Below are positions 34,321 to 44,127 of a stretch of 64,000 nt of DNA, one piece after another (the stretch's first letter is position 1; each line of letters begins with the position of its first letter). The notes beneath the pieces were generated by a model, which searched no databases, was not told the origin of the DNA, and worked only from the letters and a program-made list of their open reading frames with translations. The stretch comes from Agarophyton chilense (taxonomy: Eukaryota; Rhodophyta; Florideophyceae; Gracilariales; Gracilariaceae), in contig JARGXX010000073.1 of assembly GCA_030374765.1 (NCBI GenBank), forward strand, positions 248,001 through 312,000. Reading direction: 5' to 3'. Both the position numbers and the translations under genes were made by a program.

Positions 34321-35480
34321 ATGGACAAAGAAATTGTGTGGCAAATGGCACACGAGGACGCCTTCGATGATCTTCTATCGCAGACGTTGACAGACTCCGA
34401 CGAAGAAGAGCCACCCCGATGGGGTGGCTCTCGTCCAGGCAGGTCATCGAATCTTGACCGCAACCACGAGCAATTTCTTACACTTCTCCATAACGATTAC
34501 TTTGCGCCTAACCCAATCTACCCAGCCCACATGTTTACTCGGCGCTTTCGTGTACCTCGAGAATTATTCAACAAAGTTTTGCACCGTCTCAACCCCAAAA
34601 CAACATATTTCTAGCAGCGCCGTGACTGCCCCGGGCGTATGAATCTTAACGCATATCAGAAATGAACAGCGGCGGCAATTTGTATTCTGGTCTATGGGCG
34701 CGTTGCAGACTCCGTTGATGAATACGGCCGCCTTGGACAGTCCACTGCCCTCCTCTGTCATAAGAAGTTTTGAAATTTCGTTCTACAGTGTTTCGGAGAA
34801 ACGTATCGTCGAGAGCCCACAGATCGGGACACAGATATGCTGCTTCGCAGTGCAGATGCTCTGGGATTTCCAGGAATGCTGTATTTAATTGACTGCTGCA
34901 AGTGGGTTTGGAACAATTGTCCAACTGCATATAATGGGCAGTATAAAGGGAAGGAGAAATTCCCTGCTGTCACTATGGAAGCATTTGCCGATAACTGCCT
35001 GTGGATCTGGCCATGTTCTTCGGGATTCCGGGCTGTAAAGATGACATAACGGTTTTTGATTCTTCCCCTCTTGCCGGTAAGATTGCCAATGGCGTGTATC
35101 CCAGGCCAGCGGAGTACTTTTTTAACGGTGTGAAGCGAAACAAACCCAATTGGCTTGCCGAAAGCATCTACGCTAAGGCGCCGCTTTTTGTACAGACAGT
35201 ATTGAATCCTGCGAACGAACGAGAGTCATATTATGCAGGTCGCCAGGAAGGGCGCCGTAATGACGTTGAGAGAGCATTCGGAGTGCTGTAAGCTAAGTTA
35301 CATATTCTTGCCCTTCCAAGCAAATTATGGTACAAGTCCGACATGGGTGTCATCATGAAATGCTGCGTGATACTCCACAGTATAACGGTGGAAGATCGTG
35401 GGAAACTTGGGAGTGGTATTGGTACGACAGAGCGGCAGTGCACGTTGGAGGAGATGTCTAGCCGTGCTATGTAAGAGACG
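34321..35480 (+). pseudogene. PIF/Harbinger transposase, decayed
   Basis: Nuclease of a PIF/Harbinger DNA transposon (DDE_Tnp_4 fold). The likely start is ATG at 34321 (MDKEIVWQMAHED). A conserved N-terminal block PAHMFTRRFRVPRELFNKVL is followed by catalytic Asp in LYLIDCCKW (34891), Asp in GCKDDITVFD (about 35043) and Glu in NDVERAFGVL (35268). NCPTAYNGQYKGKEKFP is also a family hallmark. The C-terminus continues as LHILALPSKLWYKSDMG to about 35480. In-frame stops (for example TAG at 34612-34614 and TAA at 35289-35291) and frameshifts between 34614 and 35040 break it. No 3-bp target duplication or terminal repeats were found. Confidence 0.88.
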
Positions 35481-35539
35481 AAACAGATGACGTAATTCCA
35501 CCTCTTGGTAGCATTGCATCTATTTGTTCCGTCAGTATA

Positions 35540-36089
35540 TTAATCGGGAGCGTTGTAGAGTACATGAAAACGAGAAGCGGGCCCTCGCAAAACTATGGCG
35601 TCCAGCACAGAGGTTACAGGAGCTGCGCGCATGTGGTCTACTGATGGGTGTTGCAAAAAGATTTGCACTGCGGGTGCTCTCGCAGTGGAGATGTCGTGGA
35701 CCGGGGCAAATTGCACGGCGTCCATGTTCGGCGTCGGTGGTGTGCCTAGAAATTCAGGTGTTGCGCCGCGCTGTGGTTGTGGCACAGATTTGTACTGATG
35801 ATGGGCTGATTTCAGACGCGCAAGATGCGCTGGCATCGCGAAATATGGCGCTGCCTGTGAGGAACTCTGAGGCTGTGCCGTACTGGTTCCGGCAAATTGA
35901 AATGAAGCGCACTTTTGAGAGTAGTAGTTGGGTGGCGCGGGAATTTCATTGACGCGATGAGCTGAATTGGACTTGCTTCTGCCGTTTGCGGCGGTCGTGT
36001 GGGATGAAAGGGAGTTGCGGTTTGGAAATAGATCGTTTCGCGGGAACTTGTGGCCTTCTGGCCAATATTTTGTTTTGCGGATTTGATAC
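35540..36089 (-). pseudogene. Open minus-strand frame next to Harbinger gene, cut by LTR-like repeat
   Basis: A 183-codon frame ends at 35540 and enters the LTR-like repeat at 36090. The product is Ser/Ala/Pro/Gln-rich (NEIPAPPNYYSQKCASFQFA, TAQPQSSSQAAPYFAMPAHL). It converges on the Harbinger transposase. PIF/Harbinger elements usually carry a second Myb/SANT-like gene, often in opposite orientation, and this could be its C-terminal part; no Myb motif is visible, so that is inference. Confidence 0.4.
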
Positions 36090-36721
36090 TGTCGTACAAT
36101 CACCTCTGGGGTATGCTACTGTCTTGTCTATGGAGCGTAATGACGCTCAACCGTAGGGAGCGTGTTGACGCTCAACCTTAGAAGGTAGACGTAGTAGACC
36201 TCGATGGTAACAGAGCACCGTGAAAACCCGCAGCGGCAAACGGCGGGGCGACTAGCCTATGCCGTGTAGGTGAACAATGGTAGGCGTCGACGCGCGGGAA
36301 AGCCTGTGTGGTAGTTGAGAAACAATGAACCAAAAGGTATAGTCGTGACCCAAGTGATGCCTGTCTTTATCAGATTAGGATGGGGGAGGTGTAGTTCCCT
36401 ATATGCAGTAAACTGCACTCTCCAGATCACCGGAGGTGCCAGCAAGGCCCGGTCTCTGACCTATTGTCAGGGACCTGACCAACACTGGCTACAGTGCCAG
36501 GCGACCACTCAACTACTGTACAAAAATACACATAATTACAATTACTATCACTAATAATTACTCAAACAGAAGGTACATGTCAACACTACACGTGGCCGAC
36601 AACACCTAGATGGTAGCTCGCCCGGAGCTGCATGGCTGATGATCCCTCGCATCCTTTACCTACAGGGTCAGTGTAGTATACTGACAACCTCAAATGTCAA
36701 ACCTTCTGCCACTATACGACA
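36090..36721 (-). repeat. Solo LTR-like repeat, copy 1 (632 bp)
   Basis: Ends TGTCGTA and TACGACA are inverted and of TG..CA type. A near-identical inverted copy lies at 52468-53100 and a decayed one at 61233-61720. Near the left end two 24-bp units (36132-36155 and 36156-36180) each contain the self-complementary pair GAGCGT/ACGCTC. CACGTG lies at 36589-36594. No open gene and no clear target duplication. A solo LTR or a non-autonomous inverted-repeat element both fit. Confidence 0.75.
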
Positions 36722-37020
36722 TTGTGTGCAAGTACTGACTTTTGTCTGTCTTGCATATAGTGCCAAGGTCTTCAATTTCTTCGATCGAATAGTCAACTGT
36801 GCAAGGTTCCGGTTTGGAATTGGAAGCTGTCAGCGTCACCAAAGAAGCCACACCCCTCACCGGCTCTTCGCTCTCTACCAAACCCCTTCGCAACCCGTGC
36901 GTTCGCCACATCCTTCGGGTCTTTACTCAGCGTGAGAAGCGTCGCCGCCGTTCTCCATCCCGTAAACTCTCCTTGAAACGCTGGGTCGTTTGCAGCATCA
37001 ACTTGCAGAGCCAGCGCCAA
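36722..37020 (-). pseudogene. Coding-like minus-strand stretch upstream of repeat copy 1
   Basis: A minus-strand frame (37020-36793) reads ALALQVDAANDPAFQGEFTG and LSKDPKDVANARVAKGFGRE; another frame (36911 onward) gives CTVDYSIEEIEDLGTICKTD into the repeat. It could be the N-terminal part of the gene whose C-terminal part is at 35540-36089, split by the repeat. Family not recognised. Confidence 0.3.
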
Positions 37021-37339
37021 TTAGAACTACACCAAGGCGGTAGTAAGCACCATAACGCACTACGACGCGTTTACTGCAGAAAAACTGACGTTTGGTGCTG
37101 TATGTGAGATATCAAGTTCCCCGAAGCCGACAATCTCCGATTTCATTATAAATGTAGTCGTCATTGTGTTGGCGTCAGATAAAAGAACAATACTGTTTTC
37201 TATAACGTTTGCGATATATAAATCCAGTCTTTCAATTTTGGTATACTTTTAATCTTGGTATAGGCCTTTACACATTTGATTTATTACATCTCACCTTCAT
37301 ACCTTCGCCTTTGGCTGCCACATATATATTGGTCATTTT
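37021..37339. other. No gene seen
   Basis: A/T-rich, with no supported frame, leading into the dispersed repeat shared with the first 198 bases. Confidence 0.4.
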
Positions 37340-37518
37340 ATTATTCGCACTCCCTACCCATTTCACTCATTCTTTCTGTCGTCTTTCTTTGACTTCTTTT
37401 CTTTGCCCTATCCTGGGCTGGTACTCTCGAGAGCATATCTACTACTTGTGTCCCCTCGGGTTGTAGCCACCCGCGTTGTGTCCCCAAACTAAACTTGAAC
37501 GGATATGACGTTTACAGT
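37340..37518. repeat. Dispersed LTR-like repeat, inverted copy of 1-198
   Basis: Shares with 1-198 (inverted) the blocks TTTGACTTCTTTTCTTTGCC, CTCTCGAGAG (37425-37434) and ACGGATATGACGTT (about 37499-37512). Probably a solo LTR or LTR fragment of a copia-type element. Confidence 0.6.
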
Positions 37519-37928
37519 ACTCTCGCGCACAGCGCCTGCGCCCCGCTGTTTTAATTGGCTACTTTTTATACGTCTACTACGCCGTGTATGTTCACCCCTA
37601 GCCTGCCGGATGGGGATTCTAAAATGCTTGCAAACACAAATAGCTAATGTCCATGGTCGCACGGCGGCCGGTTGACAACGCTCAGCAGTTTTCCCAAGCC
37701 TTCTCAAGCCCATTTCCGCAGCTTGCAATTCCTTGAACTACTCTTAAGGGCGATTACGTACTAGGTTATCGTCCTTTAATCTTCGCGATCAATCTTAACG
37801 ATATGAAGACGCTAAATGAGCAATGCTGATGTATCCCGTTTACGATTTGGACCCAACCCAGACTGGATACTGATTTTCAACCATTTCCCTTATCGGTCGC
37901 AAAGCCTCTTCATTCCTGTACTATTTAA
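37519..37928 (+). promoter_or_regulatory. Upstream region of eIF2A gene
   Basis: 409 bp between a repeat and the eIF2A start, with no other gene seen. The only T/A-rich box close to the start is CTATTTAAATG, which runs directly into the first ATG at 37929. If it is a true TATA-type element, translation would have to start further in; more likely it is just the A-rich start context. Confidence 0.3.
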
Positions 37929-39848
37929 ATGATGGCGTCCCCAAATCAAACCAAACAAGAAAGCGTTCATTCTCGACCACTCGCTGTCCTCGTTCGAGAA
38001 AAAACTCGTGCTTTTGTCGATCATTTCCCCTTTCAAGAAGGTATACGAAGTGAACAACGTAGATCACTTCCGGAAAGCAGGGATTCGCAGTTCGCTCCGC
38101 ATGGAGACTACTTTTTCTCAATTGAAGGCGAAAATCAAGCAGCTGTTGTTCGAGACAGTGTGACAGCACATGTAAACAGCTCTTGTGGTGGGCTGGGTGA
38201 TGAGCAAACGCCCCTCAAAGTCAACTTTGCCGCATTTTCTCCTCGTGGAACTTATCTCCTCACATGGTGTCGCCCAGTGAGTGGTGTGTCCGTCCGCAAT
38301 TTGGTTGTTTACAACGCTAAGACTGGTCAACGACTCGGAGGTTTCCATCAGAAAGTATTTCATGCTGGATTTTGGCCGACGATTCAGTGGAGCGATGACG
38401 AGTCTGTTGCTGCCCATTGTGTGACTAATAACGTGCACTTCTACAAATCCAATGACCTTGAGAAACCTCCATATGCAATTTTACGTGTCCCAGGAATCTC
38501 AAAGTTTGCTCTAAGTCCTGGACCGGCACCGTACACGATTGCGACATTCATGCCGAGTTTAAGAGGCTCTCCAGGTAAGATTTGTATTTTCAAGCATCCT
38601 GATGAGGGGGGTGAAGAATTGGCTTCACGCTCGGCTTTCAATGCCGATTCCGCCTCTTTCAAATGGAACTCTAAAGGAAAAGCAGTTCTTGCCATGATCA
38701 GTACAAACATTGACAATGAGGGTAAGAGCTATTATGGAAACAGCGAGGTGTTCTTCATGGATAATCTTGGCGTGTACAATCAAAGGGTTGATTTGCCTCA
38801 ACAAGGACCGACTTATAGCGCGGCATGGAGTCCTACTGGTAACGAATTCGTTATCATCTATGGATTCATGCCGGCCCGTGCTACTATGTTCAACGAAAAA
38901 TGCGAGCCAGTGTTTGACTTCGGCACTGGCTCCCGAAACGAGATACATTTTTCACCGCATGGGCGGTTCGTTGCCCTTGGTGGTTTCGGCAATCTGCCTG
39001 GTGCAGTGGAGTTTTGGGATAAGAACAAAATGGTGCTCGTTGGTCGAGCCCAGATGTCATGCACTACGATGTGTAGTTGGTCCCCATGCTCAAGATACTT
39101 TCTTGGAGCAACTACTTTTCCTAGGCTAAGAGTCGACAACGGGTTCAAAGTTGTCAGATTTGACGGGAAGTTGGTTCATGAACATAAGCTGGGGGATAGT
39201 CACCTTTATCAAGCCGTTTTTAAGCCTGCCCTGCGAGGTGTGTATGCTGATCCGAAGTTTACAATGGACGACATGCTCGGGGGAGCAACTCAGCCTGTTG
39301 GTCTATTGAATGCTACTAATGGGAACACAGAACAGAACGTAGGTGTTTATCGTCCGCCTGGAAGTAGAGGAATGGGTGCTACTCTTAAACTCCACCAACA
39401 TCTTGCTGCTGGTAAAGTTGATAAGAGTGCTTTCCTCTCTAGCGGCGTGGGTAATTCTGCCTCTGAGCCTCGCTCTACAAAAGGGAAGAAAATTGTTCCT
39501 GGGATGGATCCGGATTTAATGGACTCTGGCCCTTCAAAGGCGACCATCGCTCGTCGTAAAAAGAAGGAACGCGAACGCGAATTGAAAGCCAAACAAGCGG
39601 CCCAACCAACGTCAACGGAACAGACCAGCGCTACACACCTTAACCCCCAGGAAATAACTAGCATAGGAGATGCTGAGAAGCGTGCGAAGAGGCTTCGAAA
39701 GAAGCTCCGTGGCATCGAAATATTGGAGCAAAGCAAGGCTGATGGAAAGGAACTCAACGAAGAGCAAGAAGAAAAGCTTCGAACAAAGTCTTCTGTCAAA
39801 GACGAACTGGTGGATGTGGAGAAAAGAATTTATGAATTGTCCGTTTGA
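37929..39848 (+). CDS. eIF2A: Eukaryotic translation initiation factor 2A
   Basis: 639 codons with no intron. eIF2A is a cytoplasmic initiator-tRNA-binding factor of a non-canonical initiation route, distinct from the eIF2 complex. The N-terminal two thirds (about residues 60-440) form a WD-like beta-propeller. Family hallmarks are visible: FSPRGTYLLTWCRP, SPGPAPYTIATFMPSLRGSP, NEIHFSPHGRFVALGGFGNL, and WSPCSRYFLGATTFPRLRVD with a following NGFKV. Residues about 440-540 are a linker, and the last 100 or so are charged and helical (RRKKKERERELKAKQAA, RLRKKLRGIEILEQSKADGK), the RNA/ribosome-binding tail. Length matches the usual 580-640. Two ATGs are adjacent (37929, 37932); the second may be used. 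The N-terminal 30 residues are longer than in animals. Convergent with the gene at 39970-41931. Confidence 0.97.
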   Translation: MMASPNQTKQESVHSRPLAVLVREKTRAFVDHFPFQEGIRSEQRRSLPESRDSQFAPHGDYFFSIEGENQAAVVRDSVTAHVNSSCGGLGDEQTPLKVNFAAFSPRGTYLLTWCRPVSGVSVRNLVVYNAKTGQRLGGFHQKVFHAGFWPTIQWSDDESVAAHCVTNNVHFYKSNDLEKPPYAILRVPGISKFALSPGPAPYTIATFMPSLRGSPGKICIFKHPDEGGEELASRSAFNADSASFKWNSKGKAVLAMISTNIDNEGKSYYGNSEVFFMDNLGVYNQRVDLPQQGPTYSAAWSPTGNEFVIIYGFMPARATMFNEKCEPVFDFGTGSRNEIHFSPHGRFVALGGFGNLPGAVEFWDKNKMVLVGRAQMSCTTMCSWSPCSRYFLGATTFPRLRVDNGFKVVRFDGKLVHEHKLGDSHLYQAVFKPALRGVYADPKFTMDDMLGGATQPVGLLNATNGNTEQNVGVYRPPGSRGMGATLKLHQHLAAGKVDKSAFLSSGVGNSASEPRSTKGKKIVPGMDPDLMDSGPSKATIARRKKKERERELKAKQAAQPTSTEQTSATHLNPQEITSIGDAEKRAKRLRKKLRGIEILEQSKADGKELNEEQEEKLRTKSSVKDELVDVEKRIYELSV

Positions 39849-39879
39849 TAAGCTGTCATGAATCAGCGCAAGTAGAGAT

Positions 39880-39885
39880 AATAAA
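39880..39885 (+). terminator. Polyadenylation signal AATAAA of eIF2A
   Basis: AATAAA occurs 32 nt after the eIF2A stop codon, inside the 121-bp convergent spacer, at the expected distance for a short 3' UTR. Confidence 0.65.
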
Positions 39886-39969
39886 ATAAGAGGTCTCTCC
39901 ATCTCCATGTCGTATATCTTGACCTTTTTTTGTGGACAGTATTAGTATCCCGCCATCCGAATCGAATTG

Positions 39970-41931
39970 TCACTTTTGCGAAACATTAACATCCCCATTT
40001 TCTTGACGACAGCGTAAGTTTGAGCGCAGGTTACGAAGAATGTGGTCCTTAGCGCTTGCAATCAGAGATGCTTCTTGTGGATCTCGCATATCTACCGACA
40101 AGTTGTGCGCTTCTCGTAACCCTGTCAGAAGGGAGACTAGATGAAGGTCCTGAGCATGTCTTAGCTCAGTCAGGATTTTCTCCCGTAATCTGTCTTCGAT
40201 CTCAGTGAATTTTGCGGATCCTGGTGCAGATCTAAGCAAACACCATAGCAATCCTCCACTATCCACGCCACCACTCTGAGCAATAGCATCGTACATTGCC
40301 TTATCTTTCTCCTCACGTTCACGCAACTGAATCTCTTCTGACTTTGTCATTGGAGGGTTCAATCCAAGTTGACCGCCAGGACCTGGAAAAGTGCTCCCAA
40401 GGTCCTCTGGGACACCCCCTTCAATTATCTTCTTGAGCTCATCACGTTCCTTATCTCCGAGCATGGCAGCTTTGGCTCGCTTTGCAACGGGGGTTGTTTG
40501 CGTTTCTGCAAGGTCATCCTCTACCTCTAAGTCTACCATCGTAACAGGACGTTTCGATGCGTTTCTTGTTCTTTTTCTTGCTTCTGCTTTCGTTTCCTCT
40601 GGCCTCAGCGTAAGGGGTTCAAGCTGCGGAAAGTTCTCCAACAGACAGAAAGCATACATTATGTATCTTTTCGACTGGCAAAAGTCTGCAAATGTGTGGG
40701 ATTGGTCGTCGCCCCATTGTACATATCCTCGAACAGCCGCCCTGTATAATGACCTAAACTCAGCAAACTTTTGCTGCAGATATTCGCCATCTCGCTCACA
40801 AATAAACCTTGGATATAAACCAACTATATCCCTTCTTTTGACTCCTCCTGACACTGCTCTAATCGGAACCGGCCTGAATCTTTTGTCGTTAAATACGGGC
40901 GCAACGTACGACGCCCACGGCTTTTCTCTCAATTGAGAATTTCGTAGTTCACTCAGAACAGGTGCCACACGTTTGTCAGCCAGGACATGAAGAAGTCTGC
41001 AATACTCTCCATCCTCAAAGGGTGGAGTGTCATCTGACACTTCAGAGTTGTCGTCATGCGTTTCTTCCGCGGCTACATTCACAAGTTCAAAAGGAGGGGG
41101 ATTCTCTTCCACTTTCTCGGTAGATTTTTCTGGAACCGGGTCATTCTGTGTACTCTCGAGCTGCGACTTCTCCTGCTCCAAGCGAGCAAGTACCTCCTCC
41201 AAAGACGGCATTCCTGGAATTATATTTCCGTTCTTATCATACAAAGGTATGTCTCCACTTATCCAATAAATACATTCCTCGTCTTTCTTTTTCTTCTCCG
41301 GACCTCTGGCCACGGTTTCCGGTAACCGGCGCAGGCGATGATGACGCTCATTCGCAAGCGAAGGATTCATGATGTCGAAATCATCTATGCAATCCAACAC
41401 TGTACTTACACATAACTGGCGCTGAACGAGTTTCGAAGCCAAAATCTCACGGCAATATACAATTTTAAGGTCTCCCACCTTCACGTTCAGAGTTTGCAGA
41501 GCATCAAGCATGATCTTCTTTGGCATTTGGACAATTTCAATTGCGTCTATAGCCTCTCGCAGAGTTCGTGGAACGTGATTCTTAGCGATGTCCTCTAATC
41601 GGATTTCTTCTTCCTTTGACATTAAATCAGAGGGCTTGTAGCCGTTTGATGTGTATTCTCGATAGTTTTTGATGGCTTCTGCATTGCTATGGTTTTCATT
41701 TCTTTCGTATGCCTGAAAAAGTCTGGGCGGCTTGGCTGAGGCTGTCTGTCGAGGCGTGCGACAGTCCTGTTTGGCAGGCCTAGATGCTAAAGCACTCATC
41801 GGTGCAGACACACGAGGCGGGACATGTATCATCGTGGCCTGGTATGCGGAACGCTTTTCAGGCAGTTGGTGTGCCATCGCAAGGATGGTGTTCAACGTGG
41901 GTTGACGTCTATGCTCGGAAGTGTTCGGCAC
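39970..41931 (-). CDS. Conserved-looking protein of unknown function, 653 aa
   Basis: A single uninterrupted frame opening MPNTSEHRRQ. Residues 1-85 are basic and probably disordered. Residues 85-205 are helical (SKEEEIRLEDIAKNHVPRTL, KLVQRQLCVSTVLDCIDDFD). About 240-305 is an acidic coiled-coil linker (LEEVLARLEQEKSQLES). About 305-445 is a globular part with RDIVGLYPRFICERDGEYLQ. Two basic clusters, ARKRTRNASKRP (451-462) and VAKRAKAAM (482-490), look like nuclear localisation signals. The C-terminal 540-653 is helical (AKFTEIEDRLREKILTELRH). I recognise no family; a nuclear protein is a guess. The next in-frame Met (M19 at 41877) is an alternative start. Coding quality and length make it a real gene. 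Confidence 0.88.
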   Translation of the reverse strand: MPNTSEHRRQPTLNTILAMAHQLPEKRSAYQATMIHVPPRVSAPMSALASRPAKQDCRTPRQTASAKPPRLFQAYERNENHSNAEAIKNYREYTSNGYKPSDLMSKEEEIRLEDIAKNHVPRTLREAIDAIEIVQMPKKIMLDALQTLNVKVGDLKIVYCREILASKLVQRQLCVSTVLDCIDDFDIMNPSLANERHHRLRRLPETVARGPEKKKKDEECIYWISGDIPLYDKNGNIIPGMPSLEEVLARLEQEKSQLESTQNDPVPEKSTEKVEENPPPFELVNVAAEETHDDNSEVSDDTPPFEDGEYCRLLHVLADKRVAPVLSELRNSQLREKPWASYVAPVFNDKRFRPVPIRAVSGGVKRRDIVGLYPRFICERDGEYLQQKFAEFRSLYRAAVRGYVQWGDDQSHTFADFCQSKRYIMYAFCLLENFPQLEPLTLRPEETKAEARKRTRNASKRPVTMVDLEVEDDLAETQTTPVAKRAKAAMLGDKERDELKKIIEGGVPEDLGSTFPGPGGQLGLNPPMTKSEEIQLREREEKDKAMYDAIAQSGGVDSGGLLWCLLRSAPGSAKFTEIEDRLREKILTELRHAQDLHLVSLLTGLREAHNLSVDMRDPQEASLIASAKDHILRNLRSNLRCRQENGDVNVSQK

Positions 41932-42352
41932 AGTCGATACTATAAAAAGTTACTCGGAACCTGGTATCCAATAACGAAACTCTTATTGCTCGGCTTTCGG
42001 ATCAACAGAACAAAGTGCGATAGTTTTAGAACAACAAACATTTGTTCCTTAAACAGTAAAACTGTCGTCCGTGGGTGGTTCTGCCGTTTGCACGCAAGGT
42101 ATGCTCAGAAAAAATGGGCCAACGCGGTCAATATGTCAAAGCTCCAACCAGACGCTGAAAAAGTTTTAGGACTGGAATGAGTGGATTTTCCAGAAATGTT
42201 CGTCGCCGTTAGCTTTAACCTACGGAACAAAGTGGACATTTGATGCGCTTAAGATCTAACAATGTGTTGCTGTTAAGACGAAACCTTCGGTAGTTTGTTT
42301 GAATACGAGAGTTGATGAGGGTGTCCACGACTGCCAAGTGTGAGTTGCTGTG
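41932..42352. other. Upstream region of the 653-aa gene
   Basis: No other gene is supported. A plus-strand open frame across 41824-42180 overlaps the start of the 653-aa gene and is probably a shadow. TATAAAAA at 41941-41948 faces away from the gene. Confidence 0.4.
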
Positions 42353-42687
42353 TACAGTCCCCGAAAATTGAAACGCAACGTCCACTGAATTGAATCATGC
42401 CATGCAAGACTTCCTCCAATCACAAAACGAATCTACTGACACAAAAGCAGGTCATTCACTTTGACAGTGTATGTCATCTTGTCCTCCGCTCCGTGCTCCT
42501 GTCTGTCGCAACGTGCGCTTCATCAATCAAGGTGCGAAAAAGCCCGCGAAAAGTCAACCCGCACAAACATTTGTTTGATACATTCCCGCCAAACACGTTG
42601 CTCAATTATACCCAAACCACGTACAGGTAATCTACGCAAGTAGTGCTTTCGCCTCTCTAATATCAATAACAGCTACGTACCTTGATC

Positions 42688-43141
42688 ATGTCGCTATCTA
42701 AATATCTTTCTGAGTATGAAAAGCGACAGATTGTGGCCCTTCGAGGTGAACAAATTTCGATCAGAGGCATTGCAGACTAGTTAAATAGATCTTTATCTAC
42801 AGCTTCGGGATTCTTAAAGCGTTAAAACAGCACTAATTCCGTTACAACGCCAGAAAATGCATTTAAGATATCAAGAAGTACAAGGCTACTCATTCGATTA
42901 GTATCTACCAAAAGATATGGATTTGAAAATATCAAGACTCATCTATAAATAAACCTAAGAGTTCGAATCATTCAATAAATACTGCGCTACGCACCTCACC
43001 TTTGTTACAGCAAGTGTTCAAACGCTCAGAATTAATGAAAGGCAAAAAAAGAGATGCATGTAATAGGCAGGCTGTTTCGTCACTAAGAAAAACCACTACT
43101 AGGTAAAACAATTGTGATGAGATGAGAAGAAATTTAATGAA
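42688..43141 (+). pseudogene. Tc1 transposase, N-terminal part
   Basis: ATG at 42688 opens MSLSKYLSEYEKRQIVALRG, the same helix-turn-helix start as at 33714. An in-frame TAG follows at 42778-42780 and the frame decays further on. The last codons before the Ty3 insertion read DEKKFNE (43121-43141), the first catalytic Asp region of Tc1 transposases. Confidence 0.85.
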
Positions 43142-44005
43142 TGAAGAGCAACGTCCTCCAGGGAGGTTTTTGGGAACTTATGTTTTTTCCGGAGCCTCCG
43201 GCGTGCAACCTCGTTATGAGTAGGAGTAATCCGTTTCACGGCGATGGTCGGAACGCCGGTGATGCACCGGCGCGACCGGGTGCCATACACGTGGCCGCAG
43301 CGCCCGCGCGACACGTGGCCGCCAGATTGGCCCCTTTTGTTAGACGGACATTTAGCTATTTAGGATAGACTTTATTTATTCTATTTTACGGTGACTACAG
43401 TACTTAGGCCGCCGGCCTCGCGGCCGCCGGTCCAGTAAAGTCTCCCCAACAAGGGTGATCTTGGTCTTCCAGATCTTGGCTCTGTGTCGAACCGCCTGCG
43501 CGGATATACAACTCCTTACGGAGGGATTTCCCGTGGTGCACGGCTTCCCAACCCCCTTGGACGTTCAAGCAGCCTTCGTGTGTTGGGTATCTATTACCAC
43601 TTTCGTGGTTCCGCCCGTGTAAACGGTTTGCTACACCCGGCAGTGCCGGCTATTCCCGAGTCCCCTGTTGCGACTCGTGGTCAACCTCGCCCTCTTGCCT
43701 CCGTTCCCATTTTCCTTCCCTTTTCCTCCCCTTCATTGGGCAATTCCCGCTCTTGCGGCTCGCACTGACACCTGTCGTGCTCGCCACTCTCGTGGGTTTT
43801 GCCTCCTCAGAGGATACGCAAGCACCGCTTCGGCGGATATTCTCGGCTTCTTTCAGCCTCCCTGCGCCCGTCGCGACGGTTCGGCTCCGGCTTACACCCG
43901 GCTTTGCGCGCCGATCCCTGGGAGGGCTCTACCGCGCCGGTTACCTCGTGAGAGGAAGATCCGGACGTCTTCGTAGGTTTTCCCCCTTGGGGGCATTGTC
44001 CTACC
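43142..44005 (+). repeat. 5' LTR of element C
   Basis: Starts TGAAGAGCAAC and ends CCTACC. It holds two CACGTGGCC boxes (43288-43293, 43312-43317), a T/A-rich TAGCTATTTAGGATAGACTT and TTTATTTATTCTATTT zone, a GC palindrome GGCCGCCGGCCTCGCGGCCG, and a long C/T-rich stretch near 43690-43735. Confidence 0.95.
43288..43317. promoter_or_regulatory. Paired CACGTG palindromes in LTR of element C
   Basis: CACGTGGCC at 43288 and again at 43312, 24 bp apart, both upstream of the T/A-rich zone where transcription of the LTR would be expected to start. The same pair is at 51396 and 51420 in the 3' LTR. CACGTG is the G-box/E-box core bound by bZIP and bHLH factors in plants and fungi; binding here is inference. 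Confidence 0.5.
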
Positions 44006-44127
44006 AATTGGTCTCCCGACTTACAAGTCAAGACCGCTTGTGTCCTCTCTGAGGTTGTTTTCCGTTTAACGGGCTTTCTCCGGTCTCACCGGTTTGCTTT
44101 CTATTCTTCCGTCGAGACGGTGTGGCC

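Noticed and set aside
39347-39908. Minus-strand frames inside eIF2A
   Set aside because: Shadows of the eIF2A coding frame.
40391-40936. 181-codon plus-strand frame
   Set aside because: Shadow of the 653-aa gene on the opposite strand.
41824-42180. 119-codon plus-strand gene upstream of the 653-aa gene
   Set aside because: It overlaps the start of a much better supported gene, shows no domain, and its codon use is unremarkable.
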